Shown: positions 17,117 through 26,071 of the stretch, one piece after another
How positions within the stretch are numbered: the stretch's first letter is position 1
How the letters are laid out: the number at the start of each line of letters is the position of its first letter
Assembly: GCF_018413645.1 (NCBI RefSeq)
Contig: NZ_JAHCDA010000002.1
Coordinates: 1,116,001-1,180,000, forward strand
Reading direction: 5' to 3'
DNA from: Roseococcus pinisoli
GTDB taxonomy: Bacteria > Pseudomonadota > Alphaproteobacteria > Acetobacterales > Acetobacteraceae
Length of the DNA stretch: 64,000 bases
Translations under genes and position numbers: made by a program
The notes under the pieces: generated by a model
What the model saw: the letters and a program-made list of their open reading frames with translations, nothing else
Told to the model about the DNA's origin: nothing
Database searches by the model: none

Positions 17117-18080
17117 CGCGCCCCTCCTCTCCATCCGCGACCTGACGGTCGAGTTCGGCGGCGCGCCCGCGCTGCGCGGCATCAGCCTCGACGTCCATCC
17201 CGGCGAGGCGGTGGGCATGGTGGGCGAGAGCGGCTGCGGCAAGTCCGTCACCTGGCTGGCCGCGCTCGGGCTGCTGCCCAGGACGGCGCGGACCCGCGGC
17301 AGCGTGACGCTGCAGGGCGAGGAGATGCTGGGCGCGCGGCCCTCGCGCCTCGACCACCTGCGCGGCGGCCGGGTCGCCATGATCTTCCAGGACCCCGCGA
17401 GCAGCCTCAACCCGGTGCAGCGCATCGGCCGCCAGATCGCCGAGGCGCTGACGCTGCACCAGGGAATGACCGGCGCCACGGCACGGGCCGAGGCGAAGCG
17501 CCTGCTGGACCAGGTCGGCATGCCGGACGCCCAGCGGCGGCTCGACGCCTATCCGCACGAGCTCTCGGGCGGGCAGAACCAGCGCGTCATGATCGCCATG
17601 GCGCTGGCCGGCCGGCCGGAGCTCCTGGTCGCGGACGAGCCGACGACGGCGCTGGACGTCACCATCCAGGCGCAGATCCTCGACCTGCTGCAGGCGCTGC
17701 GGCGCGAGCGGAACATGGCGCTGGTCCTCATCACCCACGACCTCGGCGTCGTCGCGGAGAATTGCGAGCGGGTGGCCGTGATGTATGCCGGCCGCATCGT
17801 GGAGGAGGCGCCGGTCGCGCAGCTCTTCGACGCTCCCGCGCACCCCTATACGCAGGGGCTGCTCGACGCCCTGCCCCCGCTTTACGGCGAGCGCGGGCCG
17901 CTGGCCGCCATTCCGGGCGGCGTGCCGGAGCCCTGGGCCATGCCGCCCGGCTGCGCCTTCGCGCCCCGCTGTGCCCGGGCGCGGCCCACCTGCACCTTCC
18001 AGGTCCCGGCGCTCACGCGGTTGCGCGGCCCGCACCGCGCCGCCTGCCTTCTCGCGCAGCCCGTGCTGGAGCTGGCATGA
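17109..18080 (+). CDS. Dpp/Opp-type ABC transporter ATP-binding protein (DppD-like)
   Basis: A 323-residue ABC ATPase. Walker A GESGCGKS is near residue 39, the Q-loop is [12 protein letters not shown], the signature is [15 protein letters not shown] and Walker B is [13 protein letters not shown]; the C-terminal oligopeptide/dipeptide extension has a cysteine-containing segment ([14 protein letters not shown]) typical of the family. The start is GTG at 17109, within the end of the binding-protein gene. Its stop overlaps the start of the second ATPase (ATGA). It should pair with the next ATPase to drive the two permeases. Confidence 0.92.
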   Translation: MSDAPLLSIRDLTVEFGGAPALRGISLDVHPGEAVGMVGESGCGKSVTWLAALGLLPRTARTRGSVTLQGEEMLGARPSRLDHLRGGRVAMIFQDPASSLNPVQRIGRQIAEALTLHQGMTGATARAEAKRLLDQVGMPDAQRRLDAYPHELSGGQNQRVMIAMALAGRPELLVADEPTTALDVTIQAQILDLLQALRRERNMALVLITHDLGVVAENCERVAVMYAGRIVEEAPVAQLFDAPAHPYTQGLLDALPPLYGERGPLAAIPGGVPEPWAMPPGCAFAPRCARARPTCTFQVPALTRLRGPHRAACLLAQPVLELA

Positions 18081-19060
18081 GCGCCCTGCTGGAGGCCCGC
18101 GACCTCGTCCGCCGCTACTGGATGCGGCGCGGCGCCTTCGGCCGCGCCACCGAGGTCCGCGCACTGGACGGCGTGAGCCTCACCCTCGAGCGCGGCCGGA
18201 CCCTCGGCCTGGTGGGCGAGAGCGGTTGCGGCAAGTCCACGACGGGGCGCCTCGTCCTCGGCCTCGAGACACCGGATGGCGGGCAGGTCGCCTTCGAGGG
18301 CACGCCCATGCCCCCGCCCGGCAGCCGGGCCTGGCGCGCCCAGCGCGCCCGCCTGCAGATGGTCTTCCAGGACCCGCTCGGCGCGCTCGACCGCCGCCTG
18401 ACGATCGGCAGCCAGGTGGCCGAGCCGCTCCTCATCCATGGCCGGCCGGCGGGTGCCGCCGAGGTCGCGGCCCTGCTGACCGAGGTGGGCCTGCGCGAGG
18501 ATCACGGCCAGCGCTATCCGCACCAGCTCTCCGGCGGCCAGCGGCAGCGCGCGGTGCTGGCCCGCGCCCTGGCCACCTCGCCCGACCTGCTGGTCTGCGA
18601 CGAGCCGATCTCGGCGCTGGACGTCTCCATCCAGGCGCAGGTGATGAACCTGCTGATGGAGCTGCAGGCGCGGCGCGGCATGGCCATGCTCTTCATCAGC
18701 CACGACCTGCGTGCCGTGCGCCAGGTGAGCGACCGCGTGGCGGTCATGTATCTCGGCCGCATCGTCGAGGAGGGCGCGCCGGACGACGTCCTGCGGGAGC
18801 CGGCCCATCCCTATGCCCGTGCGCTGGTCTCGGCCCTGCCGCATCCCGGCCGGCGCGGGCAGCGCATCCTGCTGAGCGGCGATCCGCCCAACCCGGCCGA
18901 CCGCCCCACCGGCTGCGCCTTCCACCCCCGCTGCGCCGATGCCGTGGCCCGCTGCCGCCTTGAGGCGCCGGCCCTGCGGCCGCACGCCGATGGCCGCCTC
19001 GTCGCCTGCCACCTGGCGCATGCGCCTGCCCCTCAATTCGTCGAAATGGGAGCCGCCTGA
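18077..19060 (+). CDS. Dpp/Opp-type ABC transporter ATP-binding protein (DppF-like)
   Basis: A 327-residue ABC ATPase, partner of the preceding one. Walker [11 protein letters not shown]-loop FQDPLGALDRRL, signature LSGGQRQRAVLARAL, Walker B LLVCDEPISALDV and the H-loop LFISHDLRAVRQV are visible, with the C-terminal Cys-containing extension (CAFHPRCADAVARC). The frame is open far upstream, but the ATG at 18077 overlaps the previous stop by four bases and starts in register with relatives. Confidence 0.92.
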   Translation: MSALLEARDLVRRYWMRRGAFGRATEVRALDGVSLTLERGRTLGLVGESGCGKSTTGRLVLGLETPDGGQVAFEGTPMPPPGSRAWRAQRARLQMVFQDPLGALDRRLTIGSQVAEPLLIHGRPAGAAEVAALLTEVGLREDHGQRYPHQLSGGQRQRAVLARALATSPDLLVCDEPISALDVSIQAQVMNLLMELQARRGMAMLFISHDLRAVRQVSDRVAVMYLGRIVEEGAPDDVLREPAHPYARALVSALPHPGRRGQRILLSGDPPNPADRPTGCAFHPRCADAVARCRLEAPALRPHADGRLVACHLAHAPAPQFVEMGAA

Positions 19061-19061
19061 C

Positions 19062-19994
19062 ATGCTCCGCTTCCTCGCCTCGCGCCTCTTCCGCGCCGCG
19101 CTGACCATCGCCATGGTCGTGACCTTCGCCTTCATCGTGCTGCGCCTCTCGGGCGATCCCGCGCAGATCATCATGGGCGCAGACGCGCCGCCCGAGGCGG
19201 TGGTGGCCTTCCGCGCCGCCTGGGGCCTCGATGACCCGCTCTGGCAGCAATACTTCCGCTACTTCGCGGCGATCCTGAACGGCGACCTCGGCCGCTCCAT
19301 GCGCGACGGCCGCGACGCCATTGACCTGGTGGCCGAGCGCATCCCCGCCACCCTGGCGCTGACCATCCCCGCCCTCTTCATCAAGCTCGCCCTCGGTATT
19401 CCCGCCGGCGTCGTGGCGGCGCTGCACCGCAATTCCTTCATAGACCGGGCGGTGATGGCCCTGGCCGTGGCCGGCTTCACCGTTCCCTCCTTCGTGCTGG
19501 GGCTGCTGCTGGTGCTGGTCTTCGCCGTGCAGCTCGGCTGGCTGCCCTCGGGCGGGCAGGAGAGCTGGCGCCATGCCATCCTGCCGGTGATCACGCTGGG
19601 CGTCGGCGGCGCCGCGGTGCTGGCGCGCTTCACGCGCTCCGCCATGCTGGAGGTGCTGGGCCAGTCCTATATCCGAACGGCCAGCGCCAAGGGCGTGCCC
19701 TGGGGCGCCGTGGTCAGGAACCACGCCCTGCCCAATGCCGCGATCCCGACCGTGACCATCGTGGGCTTCATGGTGGGCAGCCTCATCGCCGGTGCCGTGG
19801 TGGTGGAGAGCGTCTTCTCCTGGCCCGGTGTGGGCCGGCTGCTGGTGGTGGCGGTGGCCAATCGCGACCTCGCCGTCGTGCAATGCATCCTGCTGCTGGT
19901 GGCGGCGACCATGGTCGTCTCGAACCTGGTGGTGGACCTGCTCTACGGCGTGCTCGATCCGCGGCTGCGCGCCGCGCCGCAGGGAGCCCATTGA
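19062..19994 (+). CDS. Dpp/Opp-type ABC transporter permease (DppB-like)
   Basis: A 310-residue inner-membrane permease. The N-terminus LRFLASRLFRAALTIAMVV and the motif RLSGDPAQ are typical of DppB/GsiC proteins, followed by five more helices. The EAA region is SYIRTASAKGVPWGAVVRNH. The ATG at 19062 is one base after the ATPase stop; an in-frame extension upstream overlaps that ATPase and is not used. Its stop overlaps the next start by one base. Confidence 0.92.
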   Translation: MLRFLASRLFRAALTIAMVVTFAFIVLRLSGDPAQIIMGADAPPEAVVAFRAAWGLDDPLWQQYFRYFAAILNGDLGRSMRDGRDAIDLVAERIPATLALTIPALFIKLALGIPAGVVAALHRNSFIDRAVMALAVAGFTVPSFVLGLLLVLVFAVQLGWLPSGGQESWRHAILPVITLGVGGAAVLARFTRSAMLEVLGQSYIRTASAKGVPWGAVVRNHALPNAAIPTVTIVGFMVGSLIAGAVVVESVFSWPGVGRLLVVAVANRDLAVVQCILLLVAATMVVSNLVVDLLYGVLDPRLRAAPQGAH

Positions 19995-20872
19995 TGCCCG
20001 AGGCCCCCCTCCTGGCGCCGCCGGTCGTGCTGGCGCCGAAGCGCACGCGCCGGCGCCTGCCGCTGCTGGCGATCTTCGCGCTGTCCTGGCTCGCGCTCAT
20101 GCTGGCCACGGCCCTGCTGGCCGACGTCATCGCGCCCTATGCCTATACCGCGCTCGACCTGCGCGCGCGGCTCGCGCCGCCGATCGGCTTCGGCGGCGAC
20201 CTGCGCCACCTGCTGGGCACCGACGAGCTGGGCCGCGACGTGCTGGCGCGGCTCATCTATTCCATCCGCACCAGCCTTCTCATCGCCTTCGGCGCCACGC
20301 TGATCGGCGCGGCCATCGGCACCTCGCTCGGCCTCCTCGCCGCGCATTTCCGCGGCCTGGTGGAGCAGGCGGTGCTGGCGCTGGTTGATTTCTCGGCCAG
20401 CCTTCCCTTCCTCATCCTGGCCCTCTCCGTGCTGGCCTTCTTCGGCAATTCGCTGGGCCTCTTCGTCGCGCTGCTGGGCCTGCATGCCTGGGAGCGCTAT
20501 GCGCGCATCGCGCGTGGCCTGGCCATCGGCGCCAATGCCCAGGGCTATGCGGCGGCGGTGCGGCAGCTGGGCGCCACGCCCTGGCGGATCTACGGGCAGC
20601 ACATCCTACCGAACATCGCCTCGACGCTGATCGTCTCCATGACGCTGGCCTTCCCGGAGATCATCCTGCTCGAGAGTGGATTGTCCTTCCTCGGCCTCGG
20701 CGTGCAGCCGCCGGAGACGTCGCTCGGCTCCATGGTGGGCTATGGGCGGGAATACCTGACGCGCGCGCCCTGGATCCTGCTGGCGCCGGCCAGCGTGATC
20801 GTGATCACCACCTTCTGCGTCTCGGCGCTGGGCGATTGGCTGCGCGACCGGCTGGACCCGACGCTGAACTAG
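19994..20872 (+). CDS. Dpp/Opp-type ABC transporter permease (DppC-like)
   Basis: A 292-residue inner-membrane permease of the DppC/GsiD family. After a short basic N-terminus (KRTRRRLPLLA) come six hydrophobic helices. HLLGTDELGRDVLARLIYSI and the EAA-loop region GYAAAVRQLGATPWRIYGQH are diagnostic. The start overlaps the DppB-like stop (TGATG). It is the last gene of the operon, and a strong hairpin follows 17 bases after its stop. Confidence 0.92.
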   Translation: MPEAPLLAPPVVLAPKRTRRRLPLLAIFALSWLALMLATALLADVIAPYAYTALDLRARLAPPIGFGGDLRHLLGTDELGRDVLARLIYSIRTSLLIAFGATLIGAAIGTSLGLLAAHFRGLVEQAVLALVDFSASLPFLILALSVLAFFGNSLGLFVALLGLHAWERYARIARGLAIGANAQGYAAAVRQLGATPWRIYGQHILPNIASTLIVSMTLAFPEIILLESGLSFLGLGVQPPETSLGSMVGYGREYLTRAPWILLAPASVIVITTFCVSALGDWLRDRLDPTLN

Positions 20873-21524
20873 AATGGATAAGGTTATGAGCGGTGCGACG
20901 TTGATCTGCGTCGCACCGCCATTTGGATAGCGTGAGCGGAGCGTATGGGCGGAGCGATGAGGCCTGGGCTGTGATCGAACCGTAGCTGCCTCAGAACCGT
21001 CAGGCGTGCGTCGTGACGACGACCGGCGAGATCTCGCACATCCTGTGCGCAAGCATCGTTGAGACGATAGCTCATCGTGGCACCACGCCGGCTACCAGGA
21101 TCTACATCGCTGGATGGTCAACGAGGCAGTCGGCGGATCTTTGAGCGCCTCTGGGGCGTCAGAAACACATTGCCGTCAACAGCACGATGTCCAAGTCGGC
21201 CCCTCCGCTGGCATTGCCCAAAGGGAAGAAACCGGGCGATCAGCAGCTCGCTTGGCGAGGGATGTTCCATGTCACCGCGTGAGCCCTCTACTTCGCAGGA
21301 TCATTCGCAGTTAAATCTCGAACCGATGGAAATTAACAGATTTTCATAAACACCCTTCTTCTTAAACCTTCCGTTGACTCGACAAGCGATGACACTAAAC
21401 GTCACGTGGCAACTTATAATCCCGCAGTCATGCTACTCTTTTGATGAATTTATAATTTATCAAATAATCATGGCATAAATCTATTAATAATCATTTTTTC
21501 CAGTAGATGAGGATCAGGAATACC
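20873..21524. other. Non-coding gap before the glycan island, with an AT-rich promoter zone
   Basis: About 650 bases with no intact gene. After the hairpin at 20890-20919, bases 20930-21340 have ordinary GC content but no frame with codon bias. Fragments vaguely recall transposase remnants, but I cannot assign them. From about 21345 the sequence turns strongly AT-rich up to the acyltransferase gene. It contains a perfect TATAAT at 21415-21420 (its -35 position reads ACACTA, poor) and several TTTATAA runs. This is probably the promoter region of the MBOAT gene and marks an abrupt change of composition at the edge of the island. Confidence 0.55.
20890..20919 (+). terminator. Terminator hairpin of the Dpp/Opp-type operon
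   Basis: GCGGTGCGACG (20890-20900) pairs perfectly with CGTCGCACCGC (20909-20919) across an 8-base loop, giving an 11-bp stem soon after the last permease gene. It is followed by CATTTGG, only a weak T-tract. Confidence 0.65.
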
Positions 21525-22946
21525 GTGGTTTTCTCGTCGGCTCCGTTTCTATTTTTCTTTCTTCCAATATTTTTCTGCGTATATTTTTCAGTTAATTCCA
21601 TAAAAATAAAAAACTACGCCGTCCTTTTTTTCTCTCTGGTTTTTTACGGCTGGGGAGAACCGTGGTTTGTGCTGGTTTTGGCTGCCTCCATGATCATCAA
21701 CTGGAGCGCGGCCATCTACATAGACCGGGAGGAAGGGCGAGGCCGATCGATAGCCCTTGCCGTTACCATCACGTTGAATCTGCTTTTGCTGGCAGCTTTC
21801 AAGTACGGCGACTTCATCGTCCACAACGTCAATGCCATCCTGTCACCAATGCTTGGCCTGACTCTGCCGCAGCCGTCCCTGCCCTTGCCCTTGGGTATTT
21901 CCTTCTTCACCTTCCATTGCCTCTCCTACGTCATCGACGTTTATCGGCGCCGATTTCACGCCAATCGACGACCTAGCGAGATTGCGCTCTATATCGTCCT
22001 GTTCCCACAACTCGTGGCGGGACCGATCGTGCGATACAAGACCATCGCGCGGCAGTTGCGTTTACGCCGGCATACGATGGCCCGTGCCTCGATCGGCGCG
22101 CGGATCTTCATCATCGGCCTCGCCCAGAAGATTCTTATTGCAGATCAGGTGGCTAGCCTCGTCGAAACCGTTTTTGATCACAGCCCCAATCCGTCGATGC
22201 TGGAGGCCTGGACTGGAATTCTTGCCTATACGGTCCAAATTTACTTCGACTTCTGCGGCTACTCCAACATGGCGGTGGGCCTCGGCTTCATTCTCGGCTT
22301 CAGCCTCCCGAGGAATTTCCGGCTTCCCTATACCGCCCTCTCCATCACCGATTTCTGGCGGCGCTGGCATATCTCCTTGTCGAGCTGGCTGAGGGATTAC
22401 CTTTACATTCCGCTCGGCGGCAGCCGGGGCAGCTCCATTCAGCTCTACCGTAATCTGATCCTCGTTTTCCTGCTCTGCGGCCTGTGGCACGGCTCGAGCT
22501 GGACCTTCGTCCTCTGGGGCGCCTGGCATGGCGCCTTTCTGGTGATCGAGCGGGTCGGCCTGAACCGCCTGTTGTCGCAACTGCCCGTTGCACTGCGCTG
22601 GGTCTATACAATCCTCGTCGTGATGGGGGGCTGGGTCCTCTTCCGCGCGCATGACCTCTCGGCGGCCGGGACGATGTATGCCGGGCTGCTGGGCTCGAAC
22701 GGAATCGATGCCATGCGCTTCCAGGTCCATCTTGCGCTCGAGCCCAATGTCATCCTTGCGCTTGCTGCAGGATGGGTCCTGGCGACCCTGCCGGCCTGGG
22801 GTCCTGCCCTGCGTCGGTCGGCCGTCCCGGGGCTCCGGAAGCTCCGCGCCACAGCCGACACGGCCTGGACCTTTGGTCTGCTGATCCTCTCCCTGCTCTA
22901 CGCCGCGGCCGGGACCTACAGCCCGTTCCTCTACTTCAGGTTCTGA
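21525..22946 (+). CDS. MBOAT-family O-acyltransferase, AlgI-like
   Basis: A 473-residue polytopic membrane protein of the MBOAT family, which moves acyl (usually acetyl) groups across the inner membrane onto exopolysaccharides. Hydrophobic segments cover nearly the whole length. Hallmarks are YFDFCGYSNMAVGLG, LPRNFRLPYTALSITDFWRR and GLWHGSSWTFVLWGAWHG with the catalytic histidine of the MBOAT motif. I prefer the GTG at 21525 (relatives begin MVFSS...), with AGGA seven to nine bases upstream; an in-frame ATG lies at 21507 but has no ribosome site. Base composition is less GC-rich than in the genes to the left. The stop overlaps the next start. Confidence 0.9.
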   Translation: MVFSSAPFLFFFLPIFFCVYFSVNSIKIKNYAVLFFSLVFYGWGEPWFVLVLAASMIINWSAAIYIDREEGRGRSIALAVTITLNLLLLAAFKYGDFIVHNVNAILSPMLGLTLPQPSLPLPLGISFFTFHCLSYVIDVYRRRFHANRRPSEIALYIVLFPQLVAGPIVRYKTIARQLRLRRHTMARASIGARIFIIGLAQKILIADQVASLVETVFDHSPNPSMLEAWTGILAYTVQIYFDFCGYSNMAVGLGFILGFSLPRNFRLPYTALSITDFWRRWHISLSSWLRDYLYIPLGGSRGSSIQLYRNLILVFLLCGLWHGSSWTFVLWGAWHGAFLVIERVGLNRLLSQLPVALRWVYTILVVMGGWVLFRAHDLSAAGTMYAGLLGSNGIDAMRFQVHLALEPNVILALAAGWVLATLPAWGPALRRSAVPGLRKLRATADTAWTFGLLILSLLYAAAGTYSPFLYFRF

Positions 22947-24085
22947 TGATGCCCCTGTTCTTCCGGTATCGCCGCGGATGGATCCTCTGCCTGGTGGCCG
23001 TGCTCTCCGCGCCGCTGATCGTCGGGCTCCTCTTCCCCGGCACCAAGCGGTCCCCCGACGAATTTCGCCCGTCCGCCGCGGCACCCCCGATGCCGCAGGG
23101 ATGGCGCGAATGGCTCTCGTTTCCGGCACGGATCGATCCGTGGCTGCGCGACAATTTCGGGCTGCGCCGCCAGATGATCCATGCCCAGGCCCTGGTAGCG
23201 CACCGGCTGCTGGGCAGCGGCAATGACTCCGTGCTGATCGGCAAGCGTTGGCAGCTTTTCTACCGCACCGAAGGGACAGTCGAGCAGAGCGCCGGCCTCC
23301 TGATCCGCGAGAACCAGGTCCGGCAGACGGCGGACCTCATCCAGCAGGTCGATGCGATACTCGCCGCTCGCGGGATCGCGTTCATCTTCGGCGTCCCTCC
23401 GAACGGCAGCACGATCTACCATGACCTGCTACCGCGCTGGGCCCGACGGGGCGACCGCGCGACCGAATACGACCTGCTGATCACGGCATTGCACGAGCGC
23501 GGCGTCAGGATGCTGGACATGCGTCCCAGCCTTCGTGCGGCGCGGGGGGCCGGACGCGTCTATTTTCGCTATGATACGCACTGGAACCCGGCGGGAGCGC
23601 TGGCCGGCTACAACGCCGTGGTTTCGGCCATGGGTCACGAAGCATGGCGGGCCGATCACGCGGGAATTTTCGGCCCCATCACCCAGCGCAGCGGAAGCGA
23701 CCTCGCCCGGATGCTCGGCCTGAGCGCAGACCTTTCCGAACCTGTCCGCTATCTCACGGTGCCGGTGCCCCAGGGCGAGACCTTACAGGGTACTCCTCCC
23801 TTCCCGCCCCCCTTCGTCACCACATCCGAGCGATCGGAAGGGCCGACGATCCTCATCCTCGGCGATTCCTTCTCCAATGCCGAGGTATTGAGGCTTACGG
23901 CGCAACACGCCCGGCGCGCCGTTTGGCTGCATCACGAGGCTTGCCACTTCGACTGGAAATTGATCGACCAATTCCAGCCCGACGAGGTGTGGTGGCTGCC
24001 GGTCGAGCGCGCCATGCTCTGCTGGCCCGACCGGCGCCCCAGGAACATGCCCGAGGCACCGGCTGCGCCACATTCACCTCGGTAG
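22946..24085 (+). CDS. AlgJ/AlgX-like SGNH-fold acetylation partner, membrane-anchored
   Basis: A 379-residue protein with one N-terminal membrane anchor (residues 12-30, ILCLVAVLSAPLIVGLLF) and a periplasmic SGNH-hydrolase-like domain. The AlgJ/AlgX signature YFRYDTHWNPAGA lies near residue 210 (Asp and His of the catalytic set) and ILGDSFSN near residue 310 (nucleophilic Ser region). Such proteins accept acetyl groups from an MBOAT partner and transfer them to the polysaccharide in the periplasm. The ATG pair at 22946/22949 overlaps the acyltransferase stop, so the two are co-translated. A hairpin follows the gene. Confidence 0.85.
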   Translation: MMPLFFRYRRGWILCLVAVLSAPLIVGLLFPGTKRSPDEFRPSAAAPPMPQGWREWLSFPARIDPWLRDNFGLRRQMIHAQALVAHRLLGSGNDSVLIGKRWQLFYRTEGTVEQSAGLLIRENQVRQTADLIQQVDAILAARGIAFIFGVPPNGSTIYHDLLPRWARRGDRATEYDLLITALHERGVRMLDMRPSLRAARGAGRVYFRYDTHWNPAGALAGYNAVVSAMGHEAWRADHAGIFGPITQRSGSDLARMLGLSADLSEPVRYLTVPVPQGETLQGTPPFPPPFVTTSERSEGPTILILGDSFSNAEVLRLTAQHARRAVWLHHEACHFDWKLIDQFQPDEVWWLPVERAMLCWPDRRPRNMPEAPAAPHSPR

Positions 24086-24086
24086 G

Positions 24087-24108
24087 GAGGCTCGCCTCGG
24101 CGAGCCTC
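24087..24108. terminator. Bidirectional terminator hairpin between convergent genes
   Basis: GAGGCTCGC (24087-24095) and GCGAGCCTC (24100-24108) make a perfect 9-bp stem with a CTCG loop, between the stop of the AlgJ-like gene and the leftward glycosyltransferase-methyltransferase gene. Its position suits termination from both sides. Confidence 0.65.
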
Positions 24109-24118
24109 GCCACCAGGT

Positions 24119-26071
24119 CTAGGCCGGCTTCCTCGCGACGAAGACGCTGTTGGTCGCACCGAGATACATGAATTGCTCCGACCAGTAGAAAAGCCCCTCA
24201 GCGTCGCGGAAGCCGACGGCCGATAGGTCTTCGATGAGCTGCCACCCAAAATACCGGAAGCAGAGACTGCCGCCTTCCGGATCAACCGGATTGCCGTGGA
24301 ACTCGGGCTCCATCAGATGGTCGATGGATCCGTCTGGATGGAGCACGGCGCGCACCAGATTGTGGTGGAGATCTTCCCGGAAGGGCGCCGTGAACAGCAG
24401 CGATCCTCCCGGCTTTAGGCAGCGCCAGAGTTCGGCGAGTGAGCGCTGCGCGTCCGGAACGTGCTCGAGCACGTCGAAGCTCAGGATCAGGTCCAGGCTC
24501 TCATCCGGAAAGCTCAGCCGCTGCATATCCTCGTGACGCAGGCCGTTCACGATCTCGCCCGGCGCATGGTCCGGCCCCAGATACTCGCTGCCGACCAGGA
24601 AAGGGAAACGCTGACGCAGCCAATCATGGAGGGGCGTCACCTGTTCCGTGATGTAGATGCGGTCATTCTGCTGAGGCCGCAGCTCTTGCCAAAGGAGATG
24701 AAGGGAAGCCCGCAGCCTGTTGCCCATGCCGCAACTCGGGCAGGCCAGATGCTCCCGCCAGTTCGGCAGGAGGCGCCCGTCCGGCAGCGAGTTCGTCGCG
24801 TAGGTGAAGTCGACGTGGAACGGCTGCAGGCTGCCGCAGACGACGCACTGCCCCTTTACGTCGAATGCCGCCTGCTCCTGATCCTGCGCCGGGACCAGGC
24901 TTGCCTCGAAAGCCCGCCGCCGCGCCAGTTTCGAAGAGATGCCTGCCGTCAGGGCCGTCATCTCATCAAGCGATCGCGCGCGAAGCATCGGCAGATACGG
25001 TACCCTGCTCCCCACGGTCAGCGGCTCCGCCGATGCTGCAGCACCCCGAGAGAGGGCGAAGTCCTGCAGCGCAATCGGGCTATGCTCATTGAGCTTGCCA
25101 CCGCCATTCCATCGGAAAGCGTAGGGGATGCGCCGATAATCCTCCCGGCCGAACCGCTTCACCTCGCCGAGGTACAGCGCGAATAGCTTGCCGACGTCGC
25201 GCAGCACTTCGTTGCGGAACTGCTGGCTGTGGCGGCTGAAGGTGGGGTTCTCGTCCACCGCGGATCCACTGAAGTGGAAAAAGCGCAGCGGCTGGCCGTT
25301 CACATGCCAGCATGTGGCCGCATCGCTCCCCGACACATTCCGGACGCTGCGCTGAGCGAGATTCCAATAGGCGACGTTGTAGCCCGGATGACGCAGGATT
25401 GCGGTGCGCTCGATGAGGGCCGGCAGCAGATCCGCCCATTTCTGATCGACGAAAAGCCCCTTGGGGAGATCGATGACGCAATGCGTCTCGAGGCGCCGTC
25501 CCCACCAGGCCGCGATGCGACGTACCTGTGGGGTGTCGCGCATCGCGCAAAATCCAAGGTTGTAGATGCCGAACTGCAGCATCTTGGCCTCATCCATGTC
25601 GGCGAACTCCGCCGGTTCGCACAGATGCGGCGTCAGCACACAGTCCGCCCCTCCCTCCGCGAGCAGCCCCTGCAGTTCATCGAGCGGTGAGATGACCCAG
25701 ATATCCGGGTCGAAATAGGCGATGGATGCTCCCGGATGCCGGTCGAAGAGCTTCAGGAAAACAAAGGGTTTGATCGCCGTATTGAGCTCAGTAATATTAT
25801 AACGATCCGTCATCTCCGCCAGCAGCGGGATGCCGAGGGCGTCCATGTGCAGGAACTCGAACGGAAGGCTGTCGAAGTCGACACCGCTCGGTTCGTCGCA
25901 CAGGGCAACGTAGAACGTGATCCCCGGATGGTGCCGCCGCAGGCTATCATGCAGGACCTGCGCCTGAGCGAGGAAGTTCCTCGAGCAAATCGTGAAGGCC
26001 ACGAAATTGGGCGCCGCGAGTGGCTCGATTTCGCGATTGTCCATGCGGGGCCCCGATACCTTTATCGTCAT
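24119..26071 (-). CDS. Glycosyltransferase-methyltransferase fusion with CxxC pairs
   Basis: A 650-residue cytoplasmic fusion. The N-terminal half (about residues 20-330) resembles a GT-A glycosyltransferase: FTICSRNFLAQAQVLHDSLR at the start and a D-x-D-like YFDPDIWV. A middle region carries two cysteine pairs, Cys409/Cys412 (CVVCG) and Cys444/Cys447 (CPSCG), a zinc-ribbon-like arrangement. The C-terminus (about 460-650) is a class I SAM methyltransferase (LSFDVLEHVPD and LKPGGSLLFTAPF). The product probably adds a sugar and methylates it or its neighbour; substrates are unknown. The start at 26071 overlaps the stop of the upstream gene (ATGA), so it is translated together with the FkbM-glycosyltransferase proteins; Met10 (26044) is an alternative. 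Confidence 0.8.
   Translation of the reverse strand: MTIKVSGPRMDNREIEPLAAPNFVAFTICSRNFLAQAQVLHDSLRRHHPGITFYVALCDEPSGVDFDSLPFEFLHMDALGIPLLAEMTDRYNITELNTAIKPFVFLKLFDRHPGASIAYFDPDIWVISPLDELQGLLAEGGADCVLTPHLCEPAEFADMDEAKMLQFGIYNLGFCAMRDTPQVRRIAAWWGRRLETHCVIDLPKGLFVDQKWADLLPALIERTAILRHPGYNVAYWNLAQRSVRNVSGSDAATCWHVNGQPLRFFHFSGSAVDENPTFSRHSQQFRNEVLRDVGKLFALYLGEVKRFGREDYRRIPYAFRWNGGGKLNEHSPIALQDFALSRGAAASAEPLTVGSRVPYLPMLRARSLDEMTALTAGISSKLARRRAFEASLVPAQDQEQAAFDVKGQCVVCGSLQPFHVDFTYATNSLPDGRLLPNWREHLACPSCGMGNRLRASLHLLWQELRPQQNDRIYITEQVTPLHDWLRQRFPFLVGSEYLGPDHAPGEIVNGLRHEDMQRLSFPDESLDLILSFDVLEHVPDAQRSLAELWRCLKPGGSLLFTAPFREDLHHNLVRAVLHPDGSIDHLMEPEFHGNPVDPEGGSLCFRYFGWQLIEDLSAVGFRDAEGLFYWSEQFMYLGATNSVFVARKPA

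Noticed and set aside
20930-21345. Possible insertion-sequence remnant
   Set aside because: Some fragments recall IS5-type transposases in shifting frames, but no inverted-repeat ends, target duplication or unbroken frame is visible, so I could not support it.
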